From Endocalyx cinctus (taxonomy: Eukaryota; Ascomycota; Sordariomycetes; Amphisphaeriales; Apiosporaceae): a DNA stretch of 64,000 bases. The notes beneath the pieces are model-generated. The model saw only the letters and a program-made list of their open reading frames with translations. It had not been told where the DNA came from and did no database searches. Shown here piece by piece: positions 12,145 through 24,073 of the stretch (positions are counted from its first letter, which is position 1; every line of letters starts with the position of its first letter). Both the position numbers and the translations under genes were made by a program. The stretch spans positions 4,366,441 to 4,430,440 of the forward strand of contig BCKC01000001.1 of the NCBI GenBank assembly GCA_001600455.1, read 5' to 3'.

Positions 12145-13437
12145 ATGGGACAGAAACGCGTCCTCGTTGGTTATGGTATCGACGTCGATGCCGTCGCGAA
12201 CCATATCAATACCACGACGGGCGGGAAGCCCAATCTGACGAATGTTTCGAGAGGTAAGTTTTATCCATACACACGCTATTGAAAAACGCATTTCTGAAAG
12301 CATAGGTGTTTTCGGAGCGACGCGCGGAATCGAAAGGCTCCTTGATCTCTGGGAAGAGAAGAACATTAAATGCTCGTGGTACATACCTGGACACACGATC
12401 GAGACATTCCCAAAGGAAGTCGCCAAGATCCGGGATGCGGGGCATGAGATGTGAGTTCCATCTTCCTTACCGATGTGTCGTGTTTCGTTCCATGGACGCT
12501 CCGATCGCTTTTCCCCTTTAAATAATTATAATTGTATGCCATGCGTTTCGGCGAGAGAACGAAGTATACCTAACGTTTATTTCTCGGAAGAGGGCTCCAC
12601 GGATACACGCACGAGTTTGCCTCGGACCTCAGCCGTGAACAGCTCGAGGCCATTTTCGTCAAGACCGTCAAGATCCAGACAGATTTCTGCGGCGGTAAGC
12701 CGCCTACGGGGTTCACCTCGCCAGCGTGGAAGAACCACCCGGACCAGGTAGAGTTGATGGTCAAGTACGGTATCACGTATAGTGAGTTGACCCTATTTTC
12801 TGTTTTCTTCTTATACCTAGCTATCATGAAAGGGGAGAAAAGAATGCTGAGAACGAATTCTTATGTGAAAGGTCACTGCTTTATGCATGATGACTTTCAA
12901 CCTTATTACGTTAGCACGGGTAAAGAAGAAATGATCACGACAGATTATGCGAAACACCCGAGCGAATGGATGGTACCGATGAAGCACGCTGAAAAGAGCG
13001 ACGTTGTTGAAATCCCGGCGAATTGGACCTTGGATGACTGGCCCCCATTTCAATGGGACGGGACCAGACCGAACGCGGTACGTATTTGCCCTCGCCCTTC
13101 TTTCTTTTGTTAGCTTTTTTACCCGTTTGCTTTCCCACGCGTTGGGTACACGAGTAAATAGAAACAACCCTAACGCGGAAAACAAAAGCATGGATATGTC
13201 GACCCTTACACGGTTGAACGCACCTGGAAAGACATGTTTACGTGGTGCTATAAACACTACGACACTTTTATTTTCCCCGTCAGCATTCATCCGCAGGTTT
13301 CGGGGAGGCCGCACATCCTAGCGATGCACGAAAGGTTTATCGACTGGGTAAATACGCACGAGGGGGTCGAGTGGTGTACTTTTGCTCAAATGGCAGACGA
13401 GTTCAGGAAAGGGGGCATAAGCGGTACGGGGAAATAA
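12145..13437 (+). CDS. NodB-type polysaccharide deacetylase (CE4-like)
   Basis: The protein belongs to the polysaccharide deacetylase (NodB) superfamily, which removes N- or O-acetyl groups from chitin, peptidoglycan or related substrates, or hydrolyses similar C-N bonds. Five exons can be placed: 12145-12253, 12306-12450, 12591-12781, 12872-13077 and 13189-13437. All four introns have GT...AG ends and the joined frame is 299 residues. Recognisable elements are the N-terminal VLVGYGIDVDA (metal-binding Asp region), FGATRGIERLLDLWEE, CSWYIPGHTIETFP, the zinc-ligand motif GHEIGLHGYTHEF formed across the exon 2/3 junction, the FTSPAW motif, and SHCFMHDDFQPYY near the exon 3/4 junction. The C-terminus IHPQVSGRPHILAMHERFI fits the bacterial PgdA/PuuE-like branch that fungi also carry. 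There is no signal peptide, so a cytosolic or non-classically secreted enzyme is expected. The substrate is not predictable from sequence. Confidence 0.92.
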
Positions 13438-15080
13438 ACGGGAGGGTAGGAAGATGAAGAAGAAGGCGAGGAGGTGAGACGGGGCGTTATGTGCGTCGGG
13501 CAGATTTTTGGGTGATACATATATATGTATCCATACATATATTCTCTCGTTTCTTTCCTCTCTGTCTCAATTATTCCGATTTTAACAGTTGCGCTAGGAA
13601 TACGAATACAAGCTCGACGGTTAGCATAGAGTGCCTTCTGAGGAGGATGTGTATATCACATGACAATGAATTCAAGGGAGGATTGGAACCTTGGGAACTT
13701 TAGTAATTGATGCCGAGGGCTCGAGAGTCTACCATTGTCCTCATCTTACGTCATACTCACTATTTAAGGGAGTTGGTAATAGTTTGTAGGTTCATTTGGT
13801 GATAGCTATCACGTATTTATACCGTCTTTTAATGAGGAAGCCAGTGCGATGGTTTTAGGAAATGCTGTATCAAACCATATACTTGTACTCAGAATTTTGA
13901 CTATTTCCTCAAAACCGCATGAAATAGCTTGAATGGGGTATTTTATATCTGATCCGACAGCGTCAAATTCATCCTTATCATTACGTACGAAGAACAAAGT
14001 ATCAAGTATATACCAGCGTATTCTCATATGACCTTTGCCCCTTTGCCTCCGTTCGTATTGCTGACTATCCCAGGATACTTTACTGAGTAACCATCGTATA
14101 TATATATTTTTTTCTTTTCTTTTTTCTTGATTGAAAATGCCTACCCAATCACAGAAAAATACAAAGTTATTATAACGTGATTTCACACGAAATGAAACTC
14201 CTCAACCGATGCTGGGCGTTGATTAGAGTGGACCAATGCATCACTGCGATTCACCGCGATCATGGCGGTGAAAGTACAAAAACACCGATAAAAGGAAAAA
14301 AAAGCAAAGGGGAAGTGGGAGGGTGAAGCAGAAGGCCACGTGGAATACAGTTGAGCTCTTGAGGTTTTTTTTTTCCCCCTCCCCTCAAACATCTGACGGG
14401 TTAATTAATACCCAGCATCAGCCAGGTTTAGAGGATTTGAGGATGGACGTCTGATTATACTAGACTCACAACATAGGCTCCATGAAATGAAGACCCATAC
14501 ATATTCTCTAGAGCAATCACGAGATTCGGGGAGATTTGGCGATTCTCCGGCATAAAAGTGCCTATGGTAAAGAGGAGATTGATATGACCTGTACTGAGAT
14601 AATAAGACGTTGACATCGATAGATCTACACATATTATGGCGGAGATAGATATCAAATTGCGTAGTGTAGTGGACTTATTTAATTCCTACTTATTTCTACC
14701 TAATTAAGTTAGTAGTATACACAGATAATGTTACATACATACAAGTATGGATTCTAACCATGGCACCACCTATATACTATGTATACTGCACAAGTAGGAT
14801 TTCTTAACGTGGCTTATTGTAGTATGTAGGCAGGCAGTCAGTCAGGTAGGCAGGCTGGTAGGGTGGTGTATGAGTTGGTGCAACAGATCTACGTGCTTTA
14901 CTTACGTACTTCTCTCGGGACTTCGGCACAATTAAGGTGGTACTCGAAGACTCATTCTCGTTCGCTCGTCTTTTGGGTTTGATAAATTACTGTAAAGTTA
15001 CTTTTGTCATCATATAATTCTGTACTCCGTACCAAGTATTATAATTTAGCTGCTGTATATCTGTCTATGTATCTAAACAG

Positions 15081-15116
15081 GGTACATACCTACGTACCTA
15101 GGTAGGTACTCTAGGT
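15081..15116. repeat. ACCTAGGT palindrome cluster
   Basis: GGTAC, TACCTAC and ACCTAGGTAGGTAC units are joined head to head around an exact ACCTAGGT at 15096-15103. Confidence 0.8.
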
Positions 15117-15456
15117 CGTGGTTAGCAAGCGAATGCCTTGAACTTACTTATATGTATGTACCTTGTAAGGGTAGGGTGACGAGTTAACAAGCGTTGCATA
15201 TGTGGAACATGGCACATGCATTTAGATGCATTTCTATTCGATCTACTTGTAGTTTCCAGTGTGATGGTTCAAAGGATGGATGGGCACGCAGGGAGGCGTT
15301 TGCACCAATCCTAGCTGTAACAAGGGGATATTTCATCCTACAAAAGTCTAACGGCACGTAAGCCCTACCTACTGCACAGTATTGCGTAGTAGATTACTTA
15401 ATACATAGTGTTATTGTCAAGAATAAATAAGGCGTAAGAAGCACAACACTTATATA

Positions 15457-15528
15457 TACTTACCTGGGTACCTAGCAGCCCTAGGTACCTATTTAAGTAG
15501 CTATGTAGGTAAGATGTAAGTAGGTACG
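15457..15528. repeat. ACCTAGGT-family repeat, copy A
   Basis: The stretch holds GGTACC and CCTAGG sites in tandem. Positions 15467-15487 match 15664-15684 exactly over 21 bases, which makes this a direct repeat pair about 197 bases apart. Confidence 0.8.
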
Positions 15529-15627
15529 CTGTTATAGACATAATACATATATGGACACGGATGCACTGTGTAGAGGATCAAATCTTCAAAGTTTGAAATA
15601 ATAGATAATAAAATAATACGGAGCACA

Positions 15628-15690
15628 TACTTAGGTACCTACCTAGGTAAGTACCCAGCCTTAGGTACCTAGCAGCCCTAGGTAGTACCC
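15628..15690. repeat. ACCTAGGT-family repeat, copy B
   Basis: It contains an exact ACCTAGGT at 15641-15648 and the second copy (15664-15684) of the 21-base direct repeat seen in the preceding cluster. A near-copy of the TACGGAGTA motif is found just upstream at about 15617. Confidence 0.8.
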
Positions 15691-16330
15691 ATTAACCTAA
15701 ATCCTCTCAGCACTGGCTTTCCCCACGCCGCTAAAACACCCGGGCACCAAGAGACGTCAGCCCAACTGTTTTCTAGTGTGTAAGTACAGTACTTAAGTAC
15801 TCACTAGAACGTTGATCTCCATTCGCATCTCCCAAGAGCTGAATCTCCTTCTATTTACCTACCTACTTAAGTACCTAGGCAGCTCCGTAGGTAAGTAATT
15901 AACATTTGATCTTCCCGACGCACCCACTCACCCACTCACTCACCCACACACACACAATACGAATTTGTAGCTGTTAAAAGTAGGGCCGTTAAAAGTAACT
16001 CAGTAACGTAGATCACCAACTGAACTTGGTAGGTAATCCCACAAATTCTGTCAGTGAGAAAAGATTATCAACGCATCAAGCACATATCCAATCTATTGTG
16101 CCCAAAGTGTACTTAAGTAGGTACAGTACCACTGCCATACCACCGTGGACTTACAAGTTACACTTTACGCGGGCATATCACAATACGTACAGTACATGGC
16201 CTAAGGCTACATCAAGTAATCAATTACTTCCTTACAGTATAATTTTACTTACGGTTACTTACAAAGTAGGTTATTCCAGTAGTATATCCATGGATATGAT
16301 ATATATCTTATTTCTTTACTTCTATATGTT

Positions 16331-16393
16331 CTCACTCACACTCACATTCACACTCACATTCACATTCACATCCACATCCACATCCACATTCAG
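16331..16393. repeat. hexameric minisatellite, CACATT/CACTCA/CACATC
   Basis: About ten imperfect copies of a six-base unit CACATT, varying to CACTCA and CACATC, lie in tandem. The repeat creates long but meaningless open frames on both strands. Confidence 0.85.
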
Positions 16394-16558
16394 ATTCAAA
16401 ATCAAAATATATCTTTGCTCTCCTACTGTTTATCGTATATAAATAGGCATTTTCTAATAGATTAGTACCTAGGTAGAATATGCTACGGTGCATGCAAATC
16501 CTTTCAACAGACCCTAAGTAAAAAAAATAAAAATCTGTGTAAAACACACACACACACA

Positions 16559-16594
16559 CCTACCTAGTAGGTACCTAGGTATGTACCTAGGTAT
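16559..16594. repeat. ACCTAGGT palindrome cluster
   Basis: Two exact ACCTAGGT octamers (16573 and 16585) follow a (CA) dinucleotide run. A TACTCCGTA motif is found 32 bases further on at 16626-16634. Confidence 0.8.
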
Positions 16595-17307
16595 ATAATG
16601 GATAGGTACGTATATCCGCTATACATACTCCGTATAATGGATATCAATCTAAGTTGACCCGCCTATATTTATGATACTCAAACTCATTAGCGAAGCATAA
16701 CATCATCGTACCTACTAGTACTTTCTCTTTTACCTTAGCATAACACTCGACCTTTTTTTTTTTTTTAATCCTCTCCATTTTTACCCATTTTCGTCATCTA
16801 CGCACTATCTTCAACTTATCTATCTCATCAATTATCACATTTTATCTAACCTAAGCACCCGATTTTTACAATATTACTTCTTCTCGCATATCCTCTCCCG
16901 AAACGATCGAGAAACGTTGACCTGTCAGCGAGCGTACTGTGTTGCTGTGTCTTGTCTTGTGTCCCCCTGCTTCCCTCCGCGGAAGGCTGTGCGGAGGGTA
17001 AGCGACAAGGGACAGCTGACCGCCGTACAAAAGCCTATGTATGTCCACTGTATGCATAGCATAGAGAAAGTTGGCGTGTGCGTGTACGTGTGTACGTGAG
17101 AAAAGACCATCCAAGACAATAATATTCAAGGACAACGTGCTTGCTTATTATTATTTCCCACCCTCGGAATCTTCGATAATCTTTAGATCACTATCGGCCG
17201 AATCAAATGAGCCATGCTACCGTAAACAGTTTCCCATTACCTCCTTTACTTATAATGACACGACAAATCGAACTGGTTTTCGAACACACTCCTTTGAAAC
17301 TGTATCG

Positions 17308-20300
17308 ATGTTGCCTTTAGTTCATATGCACCCTGCGGTGCAGCCTGCGGTCCCAAAAGATTCTCTATCGCCCTCGTCAGAAAATTACCGATTGAACCAG
17401 CATCATAATCGCCTACCGAGATCTTCTGAGTCCATATTTGGTCGACCTTTACAACACTATGCTTTCCCTATACGTACCTCTCATGCCGCTGGGCCAAACC
17501 ACCCGACCGATCCGAGAAACGATGCCTTCGTCATGCAACGCCGCTCGGTAGATCATAACGAACATCACTTACGCCGTAAAACTCCTAGTGGAACTATTGA
17601 TGCTGGTTATGATGGCACCCCGGCCCAGCTAGCTTCTGGGCCGCCACCTCTGAAGCATATGATTTTACCTGCTTCCTCGAATCTTGTCTCTGCCTCGTCT
17701 TCCCGCGATCTCCGACAAAAGAAACATCCCGTTCAGTCTTCCAGAGATAGTTGGCTTTATCCTTCCGCCTCCTCTTCAATCAATATTCTGGATCACCCGG
17801 GCCTGCCTCCCACCGATTCAGCTGTTTTACCATTCGGCGGAAATTGGCAGACCGGCTTGCTTAATGATGTACATTCTGTTGCGTCGCTTGAAGGGAATCC
17901 AACTGGACCATCTACCGCCTTCTATTCTTATAACAACGGAGTTAGGATACCGACCGTTTTCCCGCTTGTATATCAACATGCGCTTGGCCCAGCTGTATTT
18001 CACAATGGAGGTCTTCTCCCACCCCCACCTTATCCGGAAACTAACCTGCCCATGTACCATCCGGGTTTAGGGGGCGCCCCGACATATCATAGTATAAACC
18101 ACCCCTCTTTTCTTCAACCGAATTCCCTTGACCCCATGATACCACCTAGGCTTCCTTACAACGCCCATGGACTATACGATCCGAAACCAGTAAACCTCCA
18201 AGCACCATTCCAGAGATTGGAGTCTTTGTCGCTGGAGCCCGCTCAGTATGGCTTGTCTAGGCCATCTTTCCAGGACACTTCGTCACCTTCGGGCTTTAGA
18301 GAGAAAGCTCTGGCGAATGCCCATCGATCCTACGTGGACCTATTGGCATATTTACACCATACCAAGAAAGCTCAAGCTCGCTCCGGGGGTTCTAAGCCTA
18401 GCTCGCAAATGATCATTTTCCCAAAACTCCCGAAGCATATTAACCAGACTGCTAGCACTATCGGTCTACAGCAGGCTCGAGTCCGGTTAGGCTATGCAAA
18501 TATGAATGATGATTACGGTATCAACCCTCAGCTTGGTATAAATGTAGACTCTCAGGTACCATCTACCATAAACCCACATTTACGCGGGAATGATGGGTCG
18601 AACCCGCCCTTCTACCACTTGTTCGGTAGCGAAAACTCTCATATGCCTGCTGCTGATCCTGTGACTAAAACATCCCGCAACCCATTGTCTAATGCGAAAG
18701 CTGCAGTAGACATTCTAACGCACTTGTGCGAGCAGAGTGGATGGAAATGGGTAGAAGGCATACTTCTCGGCGGCTGTTTATATTATGGCTTAGAGCGTTA
18801 TGAGCAGTCCTTAGATTGGTTCCAGAGAATCGTAGCTCTAGACGAAAAGTAAGCTCTCTAAACGTCGTTCTCCCCCAACCATCGTAATACGGAGCTAACC
18901 ATGAGTCATAGCCATGTGGAGGCGTTGTCTAACATTGCCGCTACTCTGTATTGCTTAAATCGAAATGAAGAAGCCGAGAGGCATTGGCTGCGAGCTGTTC
19001 AGAAGCGCCCGAGCTACTTGGAGGCTGCCGAGCACCTTGTAGGATTACTTTGTATGAGCCACCGCAGCAAGGAAGCCGTTGAAATTATCGATTTTGTTCA
19101 GCGGTCCACACGTCTTCCCGACAATCAATTTAATTTCAATCGCAGCCCAGAAACTGGAAGCCACACAAACATTCTTGCCTTAAATCTCGAAGGGTCGCAC
19201 GTCGCGCCACATGCTCGATCGGTTGGTGGTGGGAATCATGCGGAAGAGGCGAACTTGCCTGGATTTGGATCGAGCGGTTATGGCGTGCCTGGCAGTGAGA
19301 ATGGACGCATCATTGCCTTAATCCATGCTAAAGGTAACATGCTGTATGCGCAGAAAAATATTGATCGGGCCGCCGAAGCATTCGAAGAAGCCGTGCTCAT
19401 TAGTGCCGGGAAGACGTTAAAGTGCATCAATTCTCTGATTCGACAGATTCAGGTCGTCTTGTCTCCAGCAGATGCCCAGAATCTTCACGTTCGAAGTGAA
19501 TTGGTGCCCCCACCTACCGGCCCACTGCTGCTCCCCCCAGAGAGAGCGAGGCACACCGCACAGTTGGTTTTCGGCATGCAAAATAGCCTTCCTGGATTGC
19601 GGTTCGTGACCGACGGCGCACCGAAGAAATCGGCCATCTCCACAACGAGCAATTCTCTCTTATCCCTAGCGAAGATCTTTCAGGATGCTATGTCTAGCGG
19701 AGGTTCATATCCAAGACTCATGCGACGGCCTTCTGGTGTTGGAGATATTCTTGCACTGTACTACCTGTCGCTTTCCCTCTCGGAAAGTCCTTCTACCGCT
19801 AATAATGTAGGGATACTTCTCGCCAGTGTTCAACAGACGGCTCCTGTCTCGCAGTCTCAGATGCCTGAGCTTCCGGCTGCTTATCAGATTCCTGGCATCA
19901 CCCCGGGTAGCGGTCTCGCTCTGGCTCTAGCTTACTACCACTACGGCCTCAAGCTAGACCCGAAACATGTCCATCTACACACCAACCTCGGGAGCTTGTT
20001 AAAAGATATCGGGCATCTTGATCTTGCTATACAAATGTACGAGCAAGCTGTCGCTTGCGATGGGAATTTCGATATAGCTCTAACGAATTTGGCCAATGCT
20101 GTAAAAGACCGCGGCCGCATCAGCGACGCCATTACGTATTACAGACGAGCTGTTAATTCGAACCCCAAATTTGCCGAAGCTGTGTGTGGCCTTTCTACTG
20201 CACTCAACTCCGTTTGCGATTGGAGAGGCCGGGGTGGGGTTCTTCTGGACGCTGGAAGATACGATCGCTGGCATGTTGACGACGACGGTATGCTGACGGA

Positions 20301-22254
20301 CGCTAAAAATGAGGGAGCTGGCACTGGCTTGATGAAGAAAGTGGTGGACATCGTTTCCAAACAGTTATCAGACTCATCCCGCTGGGGTGCTGGCATCTCG
20401 CGAAGCGATACATTAGACATGCTTCTTCCACAGCTAAAAGCCATCGCACTACCAGACTTATCAGCCAAGGGATTCGATCTTGAGCTTGAGATCCGTAACT
20501 GGGCTGGCCGCTCATGGGAAGGGTCGCGACTCTTACGGCTCATTGAGCGGTCGTCTAAAGTGACAATGCGTCGTTGGTACCAGGACAAATATATCCATGG
20601 CAAACGGTCGCCACACGGGTACAAGAGACCGAAACTCCCAGCTTCTCTCGCTGTACCGGCAGCTCCGACTGTTTTACCATTCCATACATTCACCTGCCCC
20701 CTTACAGCTAAAGACATACGGATGATCTCACAAAGGAACGCAGCCCGGATCTCGTGCTCGACCCTCAGATCTCCATGGCTGTCAAATTCGGTCTATCCCC
20801 CACCTCCGCCACCCAATCCTCAATTGAATATAGGCTACGTATCTTCTGACTTTAACAACCATCCTTTAGCTCACCTGTAAGTCGCATCCCCATCTGATGT
20901 TGTCAAGCTATGACTAATGTGTAACTGCAGGATGCAATCTGTGTTTGGTTTTCATAACCCTAGCCGAGCAAAAGCTTTTTGTTACGCCACTACAGCTAGT
21001 GATAAATCGATCCATCGCCAACAGATCGAACGCGAAGCACCTGTATTCAGAGATGTAAGCAGCTGGTCGGCAGAGAAGCTGGTGGAGCAAATCGTCAAAG
21101 ATGAGATACACATCTTGGTGAACCTTAATGGATATACCCGAGGTGCTAGGAATGAGGTTTTTGCGGCTCGGCCTGCCCCGATTCAAATGTCATTCATGGG
21201 CTTCGCCGGTACCCTAGGCGCTGAGTGGTGCGATTACATTCTCGCCGACGAAACCGCTATACCTCCGTCCACCTTGCGGCCATTCCGGAATAATCTGAGT
21301 CTAGAGGACGTTTTTGAGGATGAGGAGTACAGTGAATCCCATGATTGGGTTTACTCCGAAAATATTGTTTACTGTCGTGACACGTTTTTCTGCTGTGACC
21401 ATGCGCAGTCGTGCGACGCCGATGAGAGGATGGTGACGTGGGAAGACGAGCAAGTACGCCGGTGGAAGATGCGCAAAGAGCTTTTTCCAAATCTTTCTGG
21501 TGATACCATAATCATGGGCAATTTCAATCAACTTTACAAGGTATGTTGTCCCCTTATTTCATAGAGCTCCTATGCTACCCTAGCAAATCAAAACATTTGC
21601 TAAAAATTTGTACAGATTGACCCTTCCACGTTTCGAACTTGGTTACGCATTCTTTCAAATGTACCGAAAGCCATTCTTTGGCTTCTCAGGTTTCCCGAAC
21701 TTGGCGAGAGTAATCTGAAGCGGACGGCTAGAGCTTGGGCAGGAGAGGAGGTTGCTAGTCGGATTATCTTTACCGACGTAGCACCGAAGCAACAACATAT
21801 CTCACGAGCACGTATCTGCGATCTTTTCCTAGATACGCCCGAATGTAATGCTCATACTACTGCTGCCGACGTTTTATGGTCGAGCACGCCTCTATTGACG
21901 TTACCGAGATATCCATATAAAATGTGTTCGCGCATGGCAGCATCAATCCTAAAGGGCGCGCTGCCCAAGAATTCAGATGGTGCTAAAGCGGCTCAGGAGC
22001 TTATCGCCTCGGATGATGCCGATTACGAGGCTCTTGCTACGAGACTTGCTGGTAGTCTAAGTTATCACTACGTCAATGGGAAACAGTACTACGAAGGGCG
22101 CGGACGACTTGCTGAAATTCGGAAGATTTTGTTTGACGCAAAATGGACCTGTGGGCTGTTCGACACACACAGATGGGTGTCTGACTTGGAGGACGCTTAC
22201 GACGAAGCATGGAGACGCTGGGTAGCCGGCGAAGGCGGCGATATTCACCTATAG
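17308..22254 (+). CDS. ogt: O-GlcNAc transferase homologue with TPR repeats
   Basis: The protein is a homologue of the nucleocytoplasmic O-linked N-acetylglucosaminyltransferase, which moves GlcNAc from UDP-GlcNAc to Ser/Thr of intracellular proteins. Exons 17308-18848, 18912-20876, 20931-21540 and 21616-22254 give 1584 residues. The first 450 or so residues are Pro/Ser/His-rich and probably disordered. TPR units follow from about residue 470 (GWKWVEGILLGGCLYYGLERYEQSLDWF) and again around the KLDPKHVHLHTNLGSLLKDIGHLDLAIQMYEQAV region. The catalytic part includes IGYVSSDFNNHPLAHLMQSVFG (matching the human active-site His region), PAPIQMSFMGFAGTLGAEWCDY, FNQLYKIDPSTF with the UDP-binding Lys at the exon 3/4 junction, and HTTAADVLWSSTPLLTLP. 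The start is the first ATG in an open frame. The exon 1/2 acceptor could be 18905 or 18911; both keep frame. The catalytic call is strong; activity in fungi is inferred. Confidence 0.95.
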
Positions 22255-22873
22255 AAAATATTCACATTTTACAGGGCGACGGATGAGAGGCCCGCAGCCT
22301 CATCGCCGCGCAGAAAATCATCTGTTTTCCAATCCATGGCAAGCCAGGAGTTTGGCGTGCGGGTATAAAGTACACGGGTTCACGAGCATGGCATTTTCAC
22401 CTTTTCTGACATGATGTCACATTTGATCAGATAGGGAGATTCGGGCGCCAGGAGTTTTTCTGGACGGGATATAAATGAACTGGGCAAGGCACTATGGAGG
22501 AAAGCCCGATGATAAATCGGGGCTTGTTATTATTTCTACCACTTATAGGGTCACTGGGTGATATGAGCTTAGGCGCATTTCCTGTTTTCACGTTGCATGT
22601 ATGGGTACGTCATTCAAATGATCATGTAGTTCGGTACGCCGAACAGGATTTTTTTTTTTTTTTTTTAAAAAAAACGTTTCTTTCGTCCCTCTTGTTTCTA
22701 TTTTCTTCTTCTTTTTTTCTCATATATATGGTATAGACTGGAAGAGGTTCATGTTAGGAATGTGGCAGGGATAAGAAAGACAAGAAGGCAGAAAGGATAG
22801 GGGCAATAAGGCTTTATATGTAAAGACGGCGACGGCCTGGGACCAAGTGCTGGGAAGGGTTTTAGTGACGCCT

Positions 22874-22899
22874 ATGGGAAGTACAACTATACTTCCCAT
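22874..22899. other. 10-bp perfect hairpin
   Basis: ATGGGAAGTA (22874-22883) is the exact reverse complement of TACTTCCCAT (22890-22899), with a CAACTA loop. It lies about 620 bases after the O-GlcNAc transferase stop codon, within reach of a long 3' UTR, but no terminator function is known for such a hairpin in fungi. Confidence 0.6.
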
Positions 22900-24050
22900 G
22901 ACATGGAATACCTTACTATTGATACGAAGGATAATAAGACACATTTGCTTGTAATCATTTGCTTTTAACCCAGATGATGATGCGTTGATCCGTTTTAAGA
23001 GGCAGGAGTTTCGTATTATTATCTTTTAGAGCCCTCCCTTTCAAAGGTACATTTAAAGATTAGAATAGTAGAAGCCAATTGCGAGCGAATTCACTAATCT
23101 TCTAAACCCCATTTCTGATCGAAATTGAAAATCATCAAGTTTTAGCGGTGGAATGGATAGCCGACTAGAACAGAGCCAGATGATGTTTGTAATAAAAGTA
23201 TCCTCTATGTATTAGCGGTCTCTTGAACTATTATAAAGAACCAGCCTAGTTGAAGATAATCCTGTATATTTTCAATGATGAGAAATTGTAGAAAGACTCT
23301 TAAGTAAGACTATATTTTGCGTTCTGTCTGGTAAAGTGGGCGGCATACTTGCCATCCTCGGTATGATATTTACGTAGGGATCGAAAATTTGAAGATGAAT
23401 AGATAGTACAAAAAAAAAAAAAAAAAGATATACGTACGTCTGGCTTATAGTTAAGTAGATAAAACGTTGCAGGATACTTTGCTGATGTAGTGAAAGAGAT
23501 CATCTCCCGTGTCCCCCTCTTCGACGCTTAGTAGGAATTTAAATGTATCTCTGTATACCCACCCTGTCATATGATGATCATGTAAGGAATTCACTCTAAC
23601 TAGCTCACCATAGACTACAAAGGAAGTCGAGGGTGGCAGGGTAACGCAGTTTGTTCTCTTCCCCGCCTCTTTCACTTCGTATATGAACGAGAACGTGATA
23701 CGCCTGCTATACGATATAAGTTCAAGCATGTTTAAAATTTGATCTAGCTAGTATCGAGCGTAAGTCGCTATCGAAGAAGCATAGTGGCCAGACGAATTCG
23801 TGAATGTACCAACAAGCAGCGGCTCCGTAGATGGCAATAGACAGGGAGGGGGTTACATGATTTAGGGGAGAATGGAGAACTTGCCTACCTACCTACGCAC
23901 ATACCTATCTTCAATCACAGAGCGGGATCCACGTTGGTAAGGGGATGTCGGAGGCCTCAATATTTATAAGGCTAGTAGTACGTTCAATTTTATAAGAAGT
24001 AAGCAGAAAGTAATCTCCAGATCGCCTAGTTTAGTATCAAGTACAAAGGC

Positions 24051-24073
24051 TTTTTTTTTTTTTTTTTTTTTTT
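24051..24073. repeat. T23 homopolymer
   Basis: An uninterrupted run of 23 T residues in the gene-free region; length may vary through slippage or sequencing error. Confidence 0.9.

Larger units (their letters stand above)
13438..17307. other. 3.9 kb repeat-rich intergenic region
   Basis: This region is dominated by short direct and inverted repeats of the ACCTAGGT family (clusters at 15081-15116, 15457-15528, 15628-15690 and 16559-16594, plus single sites near 15860-15896 and 16467), a hexamer array at 16331-16393, (CA) runs near 15944 and 16548, and a T14 run near 16753. The part after about 16750 is CT-rich and becomes the probable promoter and leader of the O-GlcNAc transferase gene. ORFs here, including one of 138 codons at 16026-16442, are low-complexity translations of the repeats. 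Confidence 0.7.

Noticed and set aside
13809..14186. 125-codon minus-strand ORF
   Set aside because: The composition is uneven, the start part is a translation of AT-rich DNA, no splice partner or known motif was found.
15456..15466. ATACTTACCTG, identical to the 5' end of U1 snRNA
   Set aside because: It lies in the ACCTAGGT/GGTACC repeat cluster, and nothing downstream looks like U1 stem-loops or an Sm site.
16026..16442. 138-codon plus-strand ORF
   Set aside because: It reads through the hexamer array and (CA)/(TA)-rich DNA; the translation is Thr/Ser/Phe low complexity with no domain or gene structure.
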